Below, in pieces: positions 42,756-50,914 of a stretch of DNA of 64,000 nucleotides. The position numbers were made by a program, and so were the translations under genes. The notes beneath the pieces were generated by a model. That model was not told the origin of the DNA, ran no database searches, and saw nothing but the letters and a program-made list of their open reading frames with translations. The DNA is from Methylobacterium sp. J-076 (GTDB lineage Bacteria; Pseudomonadota; Alphaproteobacteria; Rhizobiales; Beijerinckiaceae). The stretch covers positions 168,030 through 232,029 of the forward strand of contig NZ_JAKSXW010000143.1 of the NCBI RefSeq assembly GCF_022829405.1. Reading direction: 5' to 3'. Each line of letters starts with the position of its first letter. The first letter of the stretch is position 1.

Positions 42756-43085
42756 CTAGTCTTGAGTGCCGACCGTGGCGCCGTGTTCGGCCGCGATCGT
42801 CTGGTGGTGCCGGATGACTTCCTTGACGACGAACGCCAGAAACTTCTCGGCGAAATCGGGGTCGAGCTTGGCATCGACCGCGAGTGTGCGGAGCCGGGCG
42901 ACCTGACGGGCCTCCCGGTCCGGATCGGAGGGCGGGATCCCCTTGCGCGCCTTCAGCTCGCCGACCCGTTGGGTGCAGCGGAACCGCTCGGCGAGCAGGT
43001 GGATCAGGGCCGCGTCGAAATTGTCGATGCTGTCGCGCAGGCGCGCGAGTTCGGGATCGACGGCTTGCGCGGAGAGGATCATCAT
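42756..43085 (-). CDS. Chorismate mutase (AroQ class)
   Basis: A 109-residue all-helical protein of the AroQ class. Helix 1 contains 'LARLRDSIDNFDAALIHLLA' and a catalytic-type Arg/Lys pattern follows ('RVGELKARKGIPPSDPDREA'). It converts chorismate to prephenate, the substrate of PheA encoded at 27.8 kb. The start ATGATG overlaps the ffh stop by 4 bp. The ffh-chorismate mutase-rpsP order is common in Hyphomicrobiales. Either ATG may be used. Confidence 0.92.
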   Translation of the reverse strand: MMILSAQAVDPELARLRDSIDNFDAALIHLLAERFRCTQRVGELKARKGIPPSDPDREARQVARLRTLAVDAKLDPDFAEKFLAFVVKEVIRHHQTIAAEHGATVGTQD

Positions 43086-44653
43086 TTCTTCTTCCCGAAC
43101 GGCAGGCCGCCCAGCCCGGGGAGCTTCGCCCCCCCGAGGCCCGGCAACTTCGGCATTCCGCCGCCCATGCCACCGCCGCCCCCGAGGCCCGGCGGCATCG
43201 GCGGCAGCTTGCCGCCGAACTGCTTCTCCAGGGCGGCGATCTGCTCGGGCGTCGGCTCCGGCATCCCCGGCGGCAGGCCGGGCATCCCCCCCGGCATCCC
43301 GCCGCCGCCGCCGAGCCCGAACATCGAGCCCAGCGCCTGCCCGATGCCGCGCTTGCCCGAGCCCATCGCCTTCATCATGTCGGCCATGGTCCGGTGCATC
43401 TTCAGGAGCTTGTTGATCTCCGAGACGTCGACGCCCGAACCCGCCGCGATGCGCTTCTTGCGGGAGTTCTTGAGCAGGTCCGGATTCTTGCGCTCCTGCG
43501 GGGTCATCGAGGAGATGATCGCCCGCTGGCGCTTGAACATCTTCTCGTCGAGGTTGGCGCCCTCGACCTGCTTCTTCATCTGCCCCATGCCGGGCAGCAT
43601 CCCCATCAGGCCGCCGATGCCGCCCATGCGCTCCATCTGCGCGAGCTGCATGGACAGGTCCTCAAGGTCGAACTTGCCCTTGCGCATCTTCTCCGCGGTG
43701 CGGAGCGCCTGCTCGTGGTCGATGGTCTCGGCGGCCTTCTCGACCAGCGAGACGATGTCGCCCATGCCGAGGATGCGGTTGGCGACCCGGGCCGGGTGGA
43801 ACTCCTCCAGCGCATCGACCTTCTCGCCGGTGCCGACGAGCTTGATCGGCTTGCCGGTGACGGCGCGCATGGAGAGCGCCGCGCCGCCGCGGGAATCGCC
43901 GTCCATCCGGGTGAGGATGATGCCCGTCACCCCGAGGCGCTGGTCGAAGGCGCGGGCGGTGTTCACCGCATCCTGGCCGGTGAGGGCGTCGGCGACGAGG
44001 AGCACCTCGTGCGGGTTCGTGGCCGCCTTCACCTCGGCGGCCTCGGCCATCAGGGCCTCGTCCACCGTCGTGCGGCCGGCGGTGTCGAGCATCACCACGT
44101 CGAAGCCGCCGAGCCGGGCGGCCTCCATCGCCCGCCGGGCGATCTGCACCGCCGACTGGCCGGCGACGATCGGCAGGCTCTCGACGCCCACCTGCTTGGC
44201 CAGCACCGCCAGCTGCTCCATGGCGGCGGGGCGGCGGGTGTCGAGGGAGGCGAGCAGCACCTTGCGGCGCTCGCGCTCGGTGAGGCGGCGGGCGATCTTG
44301 GCGGTGGTGGTCGTCTTGCCCGAGCCCTGGAGGCCGACCATCAGGATCGGCACGGGGGCGGGGGCGTTCAGGCTGATCGTCTCGGCATCGGTGCCGAGCA
44401 TCGCCACCAGCTCGTCGTTGACGAGCTTGACCACCATCTGGCCGGGCGTGACCGACTTGAGCACCGTGGCGCCGACCGCCTTGTCGCGCACGCTGTCGGT
44501 GAAGCCGCGCACCACCTCCAGGGCGACGTCGGCCTCGAGCAGGGCGCGGCGCACCTCGCGCATCGCGGCGGTGACGTCGGCCTCGGTCAGCGCGCCCCGG
44601 CGGGTGAGGCCGGAGAGGATGCCGGAAAGCCGGTCGGAAAGTCCCTCGAACAT
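43082..44653 (-). CDS. ffh: Signal recognition particle protein Ffh
   Basis: A 523-residue SRP54-type GTPase. It has an N domain ('FEGLSDRLSGILSGLTRRGA'), a G domain with P-loop 'GLQGSGKTTTTAKIA', 'DTAGRTTVDEALM' and 'GVTGIILTRMDGDSRGG', and an M domain with methionine-rich helices ('MERMGGIGGLMGMLPGMGQM'). The C-terminal 70 residues are a Gly/Met/Pro-rich tail. It binds 4.5S RNA and signal peptides of membrane proteins. The ATG at 44653 is typical. Downstream genes overlap or nearly abut it, forming the operon chorismate mutase, rpsP and rimM. Confidence 0.97.
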   Translation of the reverse strand: MFEGLSDRLSGILSGLTRRGALTEADVTAAMREVRRALLEADVALEVVRGFTDSVRDKAVGATVLKSVTPGQMVVKLVNDELVAMLGTDAETISLNAPAPVPILMVGLQGSGKTTTTAKIARRLTERERRKVLLASLDTRRPAAMEQLAVLAKQVGVESLPIVAGQSAVQIARRAMEAARLGGFDVVMLDTAGRTTVDEALMAEAAEVKAATNPHEVLLVADALTGQDAVNTARAFDQRLGVTGIILTRMDGDSRGGAALSMRAVTGKPIKLVGTGEKVDALEEFHPARVANRILGMGDIVSLVEKAAETIDHEQALRTAEKMRKGKFDLEDLSMQLAQMERMGGIGGLMGMLPGMGQMKKQVEGANLDEKMFKRQRAIISSMTPQERKNPDLLKNSRKKRIAAGSGVDVSEINKLLKMHRTMADMMKAMGSGKRGIGQALGSMFGLGGGGGMPGGMPGLPPGMPEPTPEQIAALEKQFGGKLPPMPPGLGGGGGMGGGMPKLPGLGGAKLPGLGGLPFGKKK

Positions 44654-44668
44654 GCTGGCTCCGGCCCG

Positions 44669-44887
44669 CTACTGCTCGAGCCCGGCGCGGGAGACCCGGC
44701 GGGCCTGCAGCGACGCCTCGAAGCCCTTGATCGCGCGGGCGAACTTGTCCCGGCACTCGGGGTTGCAGAAGCCCACGACGGCGCCGTTGTAGAGGGTGAG
44801 CGAGTCGGCGGCGACCGGCTTGCCCGACCAGGGGCAGGTGTCGTTCACCGCATCCTCGATCTTCAGAACGTTCTGCTCGGCCACCAT
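44669..44887 (-). CDS. Small treble-clef (TRASH/YHS-like) metal-binding protein
   Basis: A 72-residue protein with two Cys pairs in the pattern of small zinc-binding treble-clef domains: 'DTCPWSGKPVAADSL' and 'GFCNPECRDKFARAI' (C-x-x-x-G-K-P, then F-C-x-x-x-C-x-x-x-F). This resembles TRASH/YHS domains seen in metallochaperones and metal sensors. The ATG at 44887 gives a plausible N-terminus. It lies 15 bp upstream of ffh on the same strand, so it probably shares its promoter. Function is unknown. Confidence 0.8.
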   Translation of the reverse strand: MVAEQNVLKIEDAVNDTCPWSGKPVAADSLTLYNGAVVGFCNPECRDKFARAIKGFEASLQARRVSRAGLEQ

Positions 44888-45201
44888 GCGGCTTCAGCCT
44901 CCGCCAACGGGCCCGCCATCGGCGATCCGCCCAACGCCCATCGCGCCCGAGGGCGCGGACGCGCTGTCGGGCGTTGACCTCCGGCCTCGCGGGCCGGTCG
45001 GCGGGTCGTCACGGCGATCATCTCAGGATCGGGAGGGCGGGGCGTAGCGGCAGCCGGCGGAAAAGTCAATTTTCCCTCAAGGGTGTGGCCCCTCGGCAGC
45101 CGCCCGCGGGGGAGGGGTGCGGCGGAACTGTCGCAGCTCTTTACCGACTGTTAAGCATGTTTGGATTGGGTGCGGGGATCGATACCCTGGGACGCCTGAC
45201 G
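44888..45201. other. Divergent region upstream of the small Cys protein and the coiled-coil gene
   Basis: A 314-bp divergent gap with no supported gene. It contains an AT-richer patch at about 45061-45085 ('aaaagtcaattttccctcaa'), the likely promoter area for the ffh operon. A second candidate is at 45135-45160 ('ctctttaccgactgttaagc') for the coiled-coil gene. Confidence 0.45.
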
Positions 45202-45780
45202 ATGTCTGAACCCGCCCGTGTGCTCCCGACCGTCGAGGACGACAGCGAAACGGCGCCGGGTCCCCTGCGGGATTGGCTCGCCGCGATGCGGCGGTACGAA
45301 TCCGACGAGGGCACGCTGCCGAACGGGTCGTCGCCGACGGCCACACCGACCCCGAAAGCCGCCAACACGGCGCGGGGCCCCCGCCTCGTCCAGGCCGAGC
45401 CCGCCGCCGAGCGCGAGGAGGCGGCCGACATCTCCGAGCTGATGGCCGAGAACCTGATGCTCAAGGCGCGCCTGAAGGTCGAGAACGACCGGCAGGAGGC
45501 CTTGCAGAGCGCCCTGGCCGGGCAGATCCGCGAACTGCGCGAGCACATCGCCCAGGAGATGGAGTCCCTCGAAGAGTTGCGGGCCGAGCAGGCGTCGGTC
45601 CAGGCCGAGTACAGCGAGTTCCGCGGCGAGCGCGACCATCTGCGCGGCGAGCGGGACAGGGCGATGGCCGAGCGTGACGCCCTCCTGGCCGAACGCGACG
45701 CCCTGCGCGAGGAGCGCGATTTGTGGCAGGCTCGGGCCGAGGCCCTGGCCCAGCCCCTGTTCCAGTCCGCCAAGCGCTGA
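45202..45780 (+). CDS. Coiled-coil protein of unknown function
   Basis: A 192-residue soluble protein. The first 75 residues are low-complexity (Pro/Thr/Ala). From about residue 78 ('ADISELMAENLMLKARLKVE') to the end it is a continuous, charged coiled coil with near-heptad repeats such as 'AERDALLAERDALREERD'. No catalytic motif is seen. The ATG at 45202 has CTGGGA upstream. An in-frame ATG at 45157 would add 15 residues but lacks a ribosome-binding site. It may be a scaffold or cell-envelope/cell-division accessory protein, which is only a guess. A hairpin terminator follows. Confidence 0.75.
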   Translation: MSEPARVLPTVEDDSETAPGPLRDWLAAMRRYESDEGTLPNGSSPTATPTPKAANTARGPRLVQAEPAAEREEAADISELMAENLMLKARLKVENDRQEALQSALAGQIRELREHIAQEMESLEELRAEQASVQAEYSEFRGERDHLRGERDRAMAERDALLAERDALREERDLWQARAEALAQPLFQSAKR

Positions 45781-45797
45781 AGGCGGCCGAAACGACG

Positions 45798-45826
45798 AAG
45801 GGCCACTCCCAAGGGGAATGGCCCTT
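45798..45826. terminator. Hairpin terminator shared by convergent transcripts
   Basis: AAGGGCCA and TGGCCCTT (plus further pairing of CTCCC with GGGGA) form a strong stem with a short loop 18 bp after the coiled-coil gene. On the other strand it follows mini-gene B, so it may terminate both. The U-tract is weak on both sides. Confidence 0.7.
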
Positions 45827-45882
45827 CCATTGCCGGTCCGAAAGTCCCGGCGGATCTGTTCCGAGTTCGAACTCAGACGCGC

Positions 45883-45954
45883 TTAGAGCGACGCGCCGGA
45901 GGCGAAGGTCCAGGTCCGGGAAGCCGAGACGGTCGGCTGATGACAATGAGACAC
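45883..45954 (-). CDS. Mini-gene B: 23-codon ORF behind a 17-nt extended Shine-Dalgarno
   Basis: On the minus strand the frame GTG-TCT-CAT... has 23 sense codons and TAA, preceded by GAAAGGAGGTGATCCAG, which overlaps the G of the GTG. That 17-nt run is complementary to the entire 3' end of 16S rRNA, far more than the usual 4-6 bases. The peptide is Ser/Thr-rich with one Cys, two His and one Trp ('QPTVSASRTWTFASGASL'). Mini-gene A shares 'TVS', a nearby 'AS' and a Trp. A palindrome and a hairpin terminator lie downstream, consistent with a transcript of about 180 nt. No known family is recognised. Confidence 0.5.
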   Translation of the reverse strand: MSHCHQPTVSASRTWTFASGASL

Positions 45955-46114
45955 TGGATCACCTCCTTTCGTTAGTTGCGGGTGGAGCCAAGGTAGGCGG
46001 CTGAAACCGGCTTGTGAAGGGTGCGGGCCTGCGTCGCTTCGCCCATGCTTTGTCGGCGGGGTCGGAGGGGGTAAGACGGCCAATGCCCCCCCGCTCCGCA
46101 AGCCAGTCCCGCCC

Positions 46115-47200
46115 GTGAACGTTCAGGTCCCCCCGCCACGCCCCGCCGACGAGGCGGCCCTCGACCCGGAGGCGATGCGCCAGCCGCTGCCGAGCGCGTG
46201 GTACTGCGCCGGCCGGGCCGACGGGCTCGCCGGGGGCAAGCTGCGGGCCGTTGCCCTCAACGGCGAGCAGATGGTGCTCGGCCGGGGCAAGGACGGGGCG
46301 CCCTTCGCCCTGCGCGACCGCTGCCCCCACCGGGGGATGGCCCTCTCGAAGGGGCCGTTCGACGGGCAGACCCTGATGTGCCCGTTCCACGGTTGGCGCT
46401 TCGGGACCGATGGCGGCTGCCGCGACGTGCCGACCCTCTCCGAGCACGACGCCGCCGATTTCTCCCGCATCCGGGTGCAGCCCTTCCCCATCCGGGAGAG
46501 CGCGGGCTTCCTCTGGGTCAACCCCCATCTCGGCCCGGCGGCGGGCGAGCCCCCGGCGGTGCCCGAACTCGATTTCACGCCCGCCGGCCGCCTCGTGGTC
46601 GAGCTGGAGGTCGAGGCCTCCTTCGACCTCACGGTGCTCAGCCTCGTGGATCCGGGGCACGTCGCCTTCGTCCACGACACGTGGTGGTTCCGCCCGTCGA
46701 AGCAGCTCCGCGAGAAGGTGAAGATCTTCGAGCCGGTGATGCACGGCTTCACCATGGCGAGCCACGCCACCACGACGAGTTCCCCCGTCTACCGCCTCCT
46801 CGGTGGCGTGCCCGAGGTCGAGATCGAGTTCCGCCTGCCCGGCGTGCGGCTGGAGCGGATCCGCGCGGGCACGCGGCAGGTGGCGAACTACACCTTCGCC
46901 ACGCCGCTCTCGCCCAGCCGGACGATGCTCACCAATGCCCTCTATTGGAGCATGCCGGCCCTCAACCTGCTCAAGCCCGTCGCCCGGCCGCTGATGCGCC
47001 AGTTCCTCGGCCAGGACCAGCGGGTGCTGCAGGACGCCCAGAAGGGGCTCGACCGCAAGCCCACCATGGTGCTGTTCGGGCAGGGCGATCTGCCCTCGCA
47101 GTGGTACTTCCGGCTGAAGCGGGAGGCTCTGGAGGCGGGGCTTTCCGGGCGCCCCTTCGTCAACCCGCTGGAGCGGCGCGAGCTGCGCTGGCGGTCGTAG
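46115..47200 (+). CDS. Rieske [2Fe-2S] ring-hydroxylating oxygenase, alpha subunit-like
   Basis: A 361-residue protein. The N-terminal Rieske domain has the cluster ligands in 'RCPHRGMALSKG' and 'MCPFHGWRFGTDG' (C-x-H-x17-C-x2-H). The catalytic domain follows, with the mononuclear iron site around 'VDPGHVAFVHDTWWF' (Asp/His-x4-His pattern). Such enzymes (vanillate O-demethylase-like and phthalate oxygenase-like groups) use an external reductase. No reductase gene is adjacent. The frame starts at a GTG with weak ribosome-binding signals. The substrate is unknown, perhaps a methoxylated aromatic or a hopanoid/carotenoid-type lipid. Confidence 0.88.
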   Translation: MNVQVPPPRPADEAALDPEAMRQPLPSAWYCAGRADGLAGGKLRAVALNGEQMVLGRGKDGAPFALRDRCPHRGMALSKGPFDGQTLMCPFHGWRFGTDGGCRDVPTLSEHDAADFSRIRVQPFPIRESAGFLWVNPHLGPAAGEPPAVPELDFTPAGRLVVELEVEASFDLTVLSLVDPGHVAFVHDTWWFRPSKQLREKVKIFEPVMHGFTMASHATTTSSPVYRLLGGVPEVEIEFRLPGVRLERIRAGTRQVANYTFATPLSPSRTMLTNALYWSMPALNLLKPVARPLMRQFLGQDQRVLQDAQKGLDRKPTMVLFGQGDLPSQWYFRLKREALEAGLSGRPFVNPLERRELRWRS

Positions 47201-47313
47201 CCATCACGGCGATGACAGGTTTCACGCCGGCTGTTTTCGGGCGTGGAAAGATCCTGTTAACCTAGATTTTCGTAGTCTCGGCACCGGTTCGACGCCCTGA
47301 GACACGTTTGCCA

Positions 47314-47553
47314 ATGCCCCGATACTACATCGATTTGCACGACGGCACGCAGCCGATCCGGGACGAGGTCGGCTTCGATCTGCCGGATCTGCCCGCGGCC
47401 CAGGCCAAGGTCACCCGCATCATGTCGGCCATCGCCCGCGACATGCTGCCGGACGTGGAGCGGCAGGATTACGTGGCCGGCGTGCGCGATGCCGTGGGCA
47501 AGGTCGTCTACCGGGTGCGCCTGTCGCTGGCGACGGAAGTCCTCGAAGGCTGA
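47314..47553 (+). CDS. DUF6894 family small protein
   Basis: A 79-residue protein starting 'MPRYYIDLHDGTQPIRDEVG', the hallmark of the DUF6894 family, which is expanded in Methylobacterium and Bradyrhizobium. The rest is a compact alpha/beta fold ending 'VYRVRLSLATEVLEG'. A TTG two codons upstream is a weaker start. No function is known. It stands alone between the Rieske gene and the hydrolase gene. Confidence 0.88.
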   Translation: MPRYYIDLHDGTQPIRDEVGFDLPDLPAAQAKVTRIMSAIARDMLPDVERQDYVAGVRDAVGKVVYRVRLSLATEVLEG

Positions 47554-47606
47554 TCCGGCTTTTCGCCGCGCTTGACCGGCGCGGCCGGGCAGCCATCTCT
47601 GAAGCG

Positions 47607-48668
47607 ATGAAACGGCGCAGCCTGCTGACGGTCGCGAGCGCGGCCACGGTGATGACACTCGGCGGCGTCGGCTATGCCGCGCACCGCCGGAATGCGAACC
47701 CGTACTATTCCGGCCCGGTCTCGGACCATTTCGACGGCAAGCGCTTCTTCCTGCCGGGCGTCGACACCGACCGCGGGCTGAAAGACGTCGCCCGCTGGCA
47801 GGCCAAGCGCAAGCGCACCCCCTGGCCCCGCAGCGTCCCGAGCCCGTTCCCCGCCGACCGGCCGCCCGAGCGGGTGGCGGGCCTGCGGGTCGTGCTGATC
47901 GGCCATGCGAGCTATCTGGTGCAGGTCGCCGGGCGCAACATCCTCATCGATCCGGTCTTCGCCAAGCGGGCGAGCCCGGTGCGATTCGCCGGGCCGAAGC
48001 GGGTGAACCCGCCGGGCATCGCCATGGCCGACCTGCCGCCCATCGATGCGGTGCTCCTCACCCACAACCATTACGACCATCTCGACGGGCCGAACCTCGC
48101 GCGGCTCTGGCAGGCGCACCAGCCCCTCGTGGTGGCGCCCCTCGGCAACGACGCCATCCTCCGCGGCTACGACGCCACGATGCATGTCGAGACCCGCGAC
48201 TGGGGCGAGTCGGTCGATCTCGGCGATGGGCTCACCATCCACCTCACCCCCGCCAACCACTGGTCCGCCCGGGGGCTGAACGACCGCCGCATGGCCCTGT
48301 GGTGCGCCTTCGCGATCCTGTCGCCGCGGGGCTTCCACTACCATGTCGGCGATACCGGCCTCGGCGACGGGGCGATCTTCCGCGATGTCCGCTCCCGCTT
48401 CGGGGCGCCCCGGCTCGCGACCCTGCCCATCGGCGCCTACGAGCCGCGCTGGTTCATGCGGCCCCAGCATGTCGATCCGTTCGAGGCGGTGGAGATCGCC
48501 GGGATCCTCGGGGCGGAGCAGGCGCTCGGGCACCATTGGGGCACGTTCCAGCTCACCGACGAAGGCGTCGAGCAGCCGGCCCAGGACCTCGCGGCGGCCC
48601 TGGCCGCCGCCGGGCTGGGGCCGGAGCGGTTCCTCGCCCTAAGGCCGGGGCAGGTCTGGGAGGGCTGA
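47607..48668 (+). CDS. Metallo-beta-lactamase-fold hydrolase, exported (NAPE-PLD/UlaG-like)
   Basis: A 353-residue protein. The N-terminus carries a signal with twin arginine-like 'MKRRSLLTVASAATV'. The zinc motif 'LLTHNHYDHLDGPN' (H-x-H-x-D-H), with further ligands in 'TPANHWSAR' and 'YHVGDTGLGDGAIF', matches the NAPE-PLD-like/UlaG group of metallo-beta-lactamases. The last His is in 'LGHHWGTFQL'. It probably hydrolyses a phosphodiester or lactone in the periplasm, with the substrate unknown. The ATG at 47607 fits the signal peptide. Confidence 0.88.
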   Translation: MKRRSLLTVASAATVMTLGGVGYAAHRRNANPYYSGPVSDHFDGKRFFLPGVDTDRGLKDVARWQAKRKRTPWPRSVPSPFPADRPPERVAGLRVVLIGHASYLVQVAGRNILIDPVFAKRASPVRFAGPKRVNPPGIAMADLPPIDAVLLTHNHYDHLDGPNLARLWQAHQPLVVAPLGNDAILRGYDATMHVETRDWGESVDLGDGLTIHLTPANHWSARGLNDRRMALWCAFAILSPRGFHYHVGDTGLGDGAIFRDVRSRFGAPRLATLPIGAYEPRWFMRPQHVDPFEAVEIAGILGAEQALGHHWGTFQLTDEGVEQPAQDLAAALAAAGLGPERFLALRPGQVWEG

Positions 48669-48821
48669 GGCCCGTCCTCCGCGCCGCTCGCCTGGGGGAG
48701 GGGCGGCGCCCCGTCCGGTGACGACCCCCGGCGCTCCGCCCCTGGAGACGGGGCCGTCTCAGGCACGATGTATGCAAGATACCGGATGCAACACGCCGCT
48801 GTGTGCAGTCCGGGAGTCCCG

Positions 48822-50438
48822 ATGACCATGTTCGTACCGACACGCCGCTCCCTGATGGCCGGCGGCGCGGCGCTCGCCGCCCTCGGCACGGCGGGCCGGG
48901 CCCAGGCCGCGGGCGAACCGGGCAGCCTGACCTACGGCATCTCGATGACCGACCTGCCCCTCACCACCGGCCAGCCGGACCGGGGCGCGGGCGGCTACCA
49001 GTTCACCGGGCTCACCCTCTACGACCCGCTGGTCGCCTGGGAGCTCGACGTGGCCGACCGGCCGGGCAAGATGGTGCCGGGCCTCGCCACCTCCTGGGAG
49101 AGCGACCCGGCCGACCGGAAGAACTGGACCTTCCGCCTGCGCGACGGGGTGACGTTCCATGACGGGGCGGCCTTCGATGCCGATGCGGTGATCTGGAACT
49201 TCGACAAGGTGCTGAACAAGGAGGCACCGCATTTCGACCAGCGGCAGGCCGCCCAGGTCCGCCCGCGCTTGCCGGGCGTGGCGAGCTACCGGAAGCTCGA
49301 CGCGATGACGGTGCAGGTGACGACGAAGAGCGTCGACAGCCTGTTCCCCTACCAAATGCTGTGGTTCCTGATCTCCTCGCCCGCGCAGTACGAGACGGTC
49401 GGCCGCGACTGGTCGAAATTCGCCTTCGCGCCCTCGGGCACCGGGCCGTTCAAGCTGCTCAAGCTCACGCCGCGGGTGAGCCTGGAGCTGATCCCGAACG
49501 CCGCCTACTGGAACCCGAAGCGGCGTCCGAAGGTCTCGAAGCTCACCCTGGCCTGCGTGCCGGAGGACCTCGCCCGGGTGAACGCCCTGCTCTCGGGCAA
49601 CGTCGACCTCATCGAATCGCCGGCCCCCGATGCGGTGCCGCGCCTGAAGGGCGCCGGGATGCGGATCGTCGGCAACGACACGCCGCATGTCTGGAACTAC
49701 CACCTCTCCCTGCTGGAGGGCTCGCCCTGGCGGGACCTGCGCCTGCGCAAGGCCGCCAACCTCGCCATCGACCGGGCCGGCGTGGTGCAGCTCATGGGAG
49801 GGCTCGCCACCCCCGCGGCGGGGCAGGTGCAGAAGTCGAGCCCGTGGTTCGGCAAGCCGGACTTCGCCATCGGGACCGATGTCGATCAGGCGCGCAAGCT
49901 CGTCGAGGAGGCGGGCTACTCGGTGAAGAACCCGCTCAAGACCACGATCCTCATCCCGAGCGGCGGGACGGGGCAGATGCTGTCCCTGCCCATCAACGAA
50001 TACGTGCAGCAGAGCTGGGCCGAGGTGGGCATCCAGGCCGAGTTCAAGGTGGTGGAGCTGGAAGTCGCCTACACCGCGTGGCGGCAGGGCGCGGCGGATC
50101 CGAGCCTGAAGGGCGTCTCGGCGGAGAACATCGCCTACGTCACCTCCGACCCGTTCTACGCGATCCTGCGGTTCTACGATTCCCGGCAGATCTCGCCCAA
50201 CGGGGTGAACTGGAGCCACTACCGCAACACGGAGGTCGATGCCCTCTGCGACAAGGTGAAGGCCAGCCTCGACCCCGCCGAGCAGGATCGGTTGCTCGCC
50301 CGCATTCATGAGATCGTGGTGAACGACGCGGTACAGGTTTGGGTCGTGCACGACACCAATGCCCGTGCGTTGTCGAATCGGGTAAAGCAGTATGTCCAGG
50401 CACAGCATTGGTTTCAGGACCTGACGACGCTGGCCTGA
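48822..50438 (+). CDS. ABC transporter solute-binding protein (family 5), orphan
   Basis: A 538-residue peptide/nickel-type binding protein with a twin-arginine-like signal ('TRRSLMAGGAALAALG', then cleavage near 'AQAAG'). The SBP_5 core is 'DPADRKNWTFRLRDGVTFHD' followed by 'GAAFDADAVIWNFDKVLN', and the C-terminal lobe ends 'DAVQVWVVHDTNARALSNRV'. The ATG at 48822 has CGGGAG five bases upstream. No permease or ATPase gene is adjacent, so it depends on a transporter encoded elsewhere. It precedes the Arg-rich exported protein and the lanmodulin-like gene, but the spacing and a terminator argue against a shared operon with the latter. Confidence 0.88.
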   Translation: MTMFVPTRRSLMAGGAALAALGTAGRAQAAGEPGSLTYGISMTDLPLTTGQPDRGAGGYQFTGLTLYDPLVAWELDVADRPGKMVPGLATSWESDPADRKNWTFRLRDGVTFHDGAAFDADAVIWNFDKVLNKEAPHFDQRQAAQVRPRLPGVASYRKLDAMTVQVTTKSVDSLFPYQMLWFLISSPAQYETVGRDWSKFAFAPSGTGPFKLLKLTPRVSLELIPNAAYWNPKRRPKVSKLTLACVPEDLARVNALLSGNVDLIESPAPDAVPRLKGAGMRIVGNDTPHVWNYHLSLLEGSPWRDLRLRKAANLAIDRAGVVQLMGGLATPAAGQVQKSSPWFGKPDFAIGTDVDQARKLVEEAGYSVKNPLKTTILIPSGGTGQMLSLPINEYVQQSWAEVGIQAEFKVVELEVAYTAWRQGAADPSLKGVSAENIAYVTSDPFYAILRFYDSRQISPNGVNWSHYRNTEVDALCDKVKASLDPAEQDRLLARIHEIVVNDAVQVWVVHDTNARALSNRVKQYVQAQHWFQDLTTLA

Positions 50439-50505
50439 TCGCCCCGCTGCCCTGGAACCTCCTTCGTCAACCTGTGTTGGTGCGCGACATGCGAAGGAGA
50501 ATCTT

Positions 50506-50760
50506 GTGAAGACACTGCTAGCCGGTGCGATCGTCGTGGCCTTGATCGCGGGTGCCGTGCCCGCCTCCGCCCAGCGGATCGATATCGGGCCCGGCGGCCC
50601 GAGCATCGACCTTCGCTCCCGCGGTGAGCGCGAGCGGGATTTCCGGCGCGAGGAATACCGCCGCGACCGCGAGGTCGAGCGGCGCGCCTACCACCGCGAG
50701 CGGTTCATGGACGATCGCCGGGGCGATCGCGGGGAGTACCGTCGCGGCTACGAATACTGA
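50506..50760 (+). CDS. Small Arg/Glu-rich exported protein
   Basis: An 84-residue protein starting at a GTG with AAGGAGA upstream. The signal peptide ('KTLLAGAIVVALIAGAVPAS', then AQ) is followed by about 60 residues dominated by Arg, Glu, Asp and Tyr ('REEYRRDREVERRAYHRERF'). It looks intrinsically disordered or helical and highly charged, suited to binding nucleic acid, polyanions or metal in the periplasm. No family is recognised. It lies 154 bp upstream of the lanmodulin-like gene and has its own terminator. Confidence 0.75.
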   Translation: MKTLLAGAIVVALIAGAVPASAQRIDIGPGGPSIDLRSRGERERDFRREEYRRDREVERRAYHRERFMDDRRGDRGEYRRGYEY

Positions 50761-50782
50761 GTTCGCCGTCGAGACATGCAAG

Positions 50783-50808
50783 GGGGCCGGTCACCACCGG
50801 CCCCTTTT
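50783..50808 (+). terminator. Rho-independent terminator after the Arg-rich gene
   Basis: GGGGCCGGT and ACCGGCCCC form a 9-bp perfect stem with a 4-nt loop, followed by TTTT. Confidence 0.88.
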
Positions 50809-50854
50809 CGCGTTTTCAGGGCTGTGTCGCGCAACCGGAAGATGCCTTTCGCAC

Positions 50855-50883
50855 TTGCGTCCAGATCGTCCGCGCACTAGGAC
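50855..50883 (+). promoter_or_regulatory. Possible sigma-70-type promoter of the lanmodulin-like gene
   Basis: TTGCGT (50855-50860), a 17-bp spacer and TAGGAC (50878-50883) lie about 30 bp before the start codon, between the preceding terminator and the ribosome-binding site GGGAGAAAG. The match is moderate and by eye. Confidence 0.35.
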
Positions 50884-50914
50884 AACCCAGCATCAGGAGC
50901 GGGAGAAAGTGGCA

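Noticed and set aside
45863..45874. GAGTTCGAACTC resembles a tRNA T-loop region
   Set aside because: It is a simple palindrome. No acceptor, D or anticodon stem can be built around it.
45955..45971. Plus-strand CTGGATCACCTCCTTTC looks like the 3' end of a 16S rRNA gene
   Set aside because: The match stops after these 17 bases and no further 16S sequence lies upstream. On the other strand it is an SD directly before a start codon, which explains it better.
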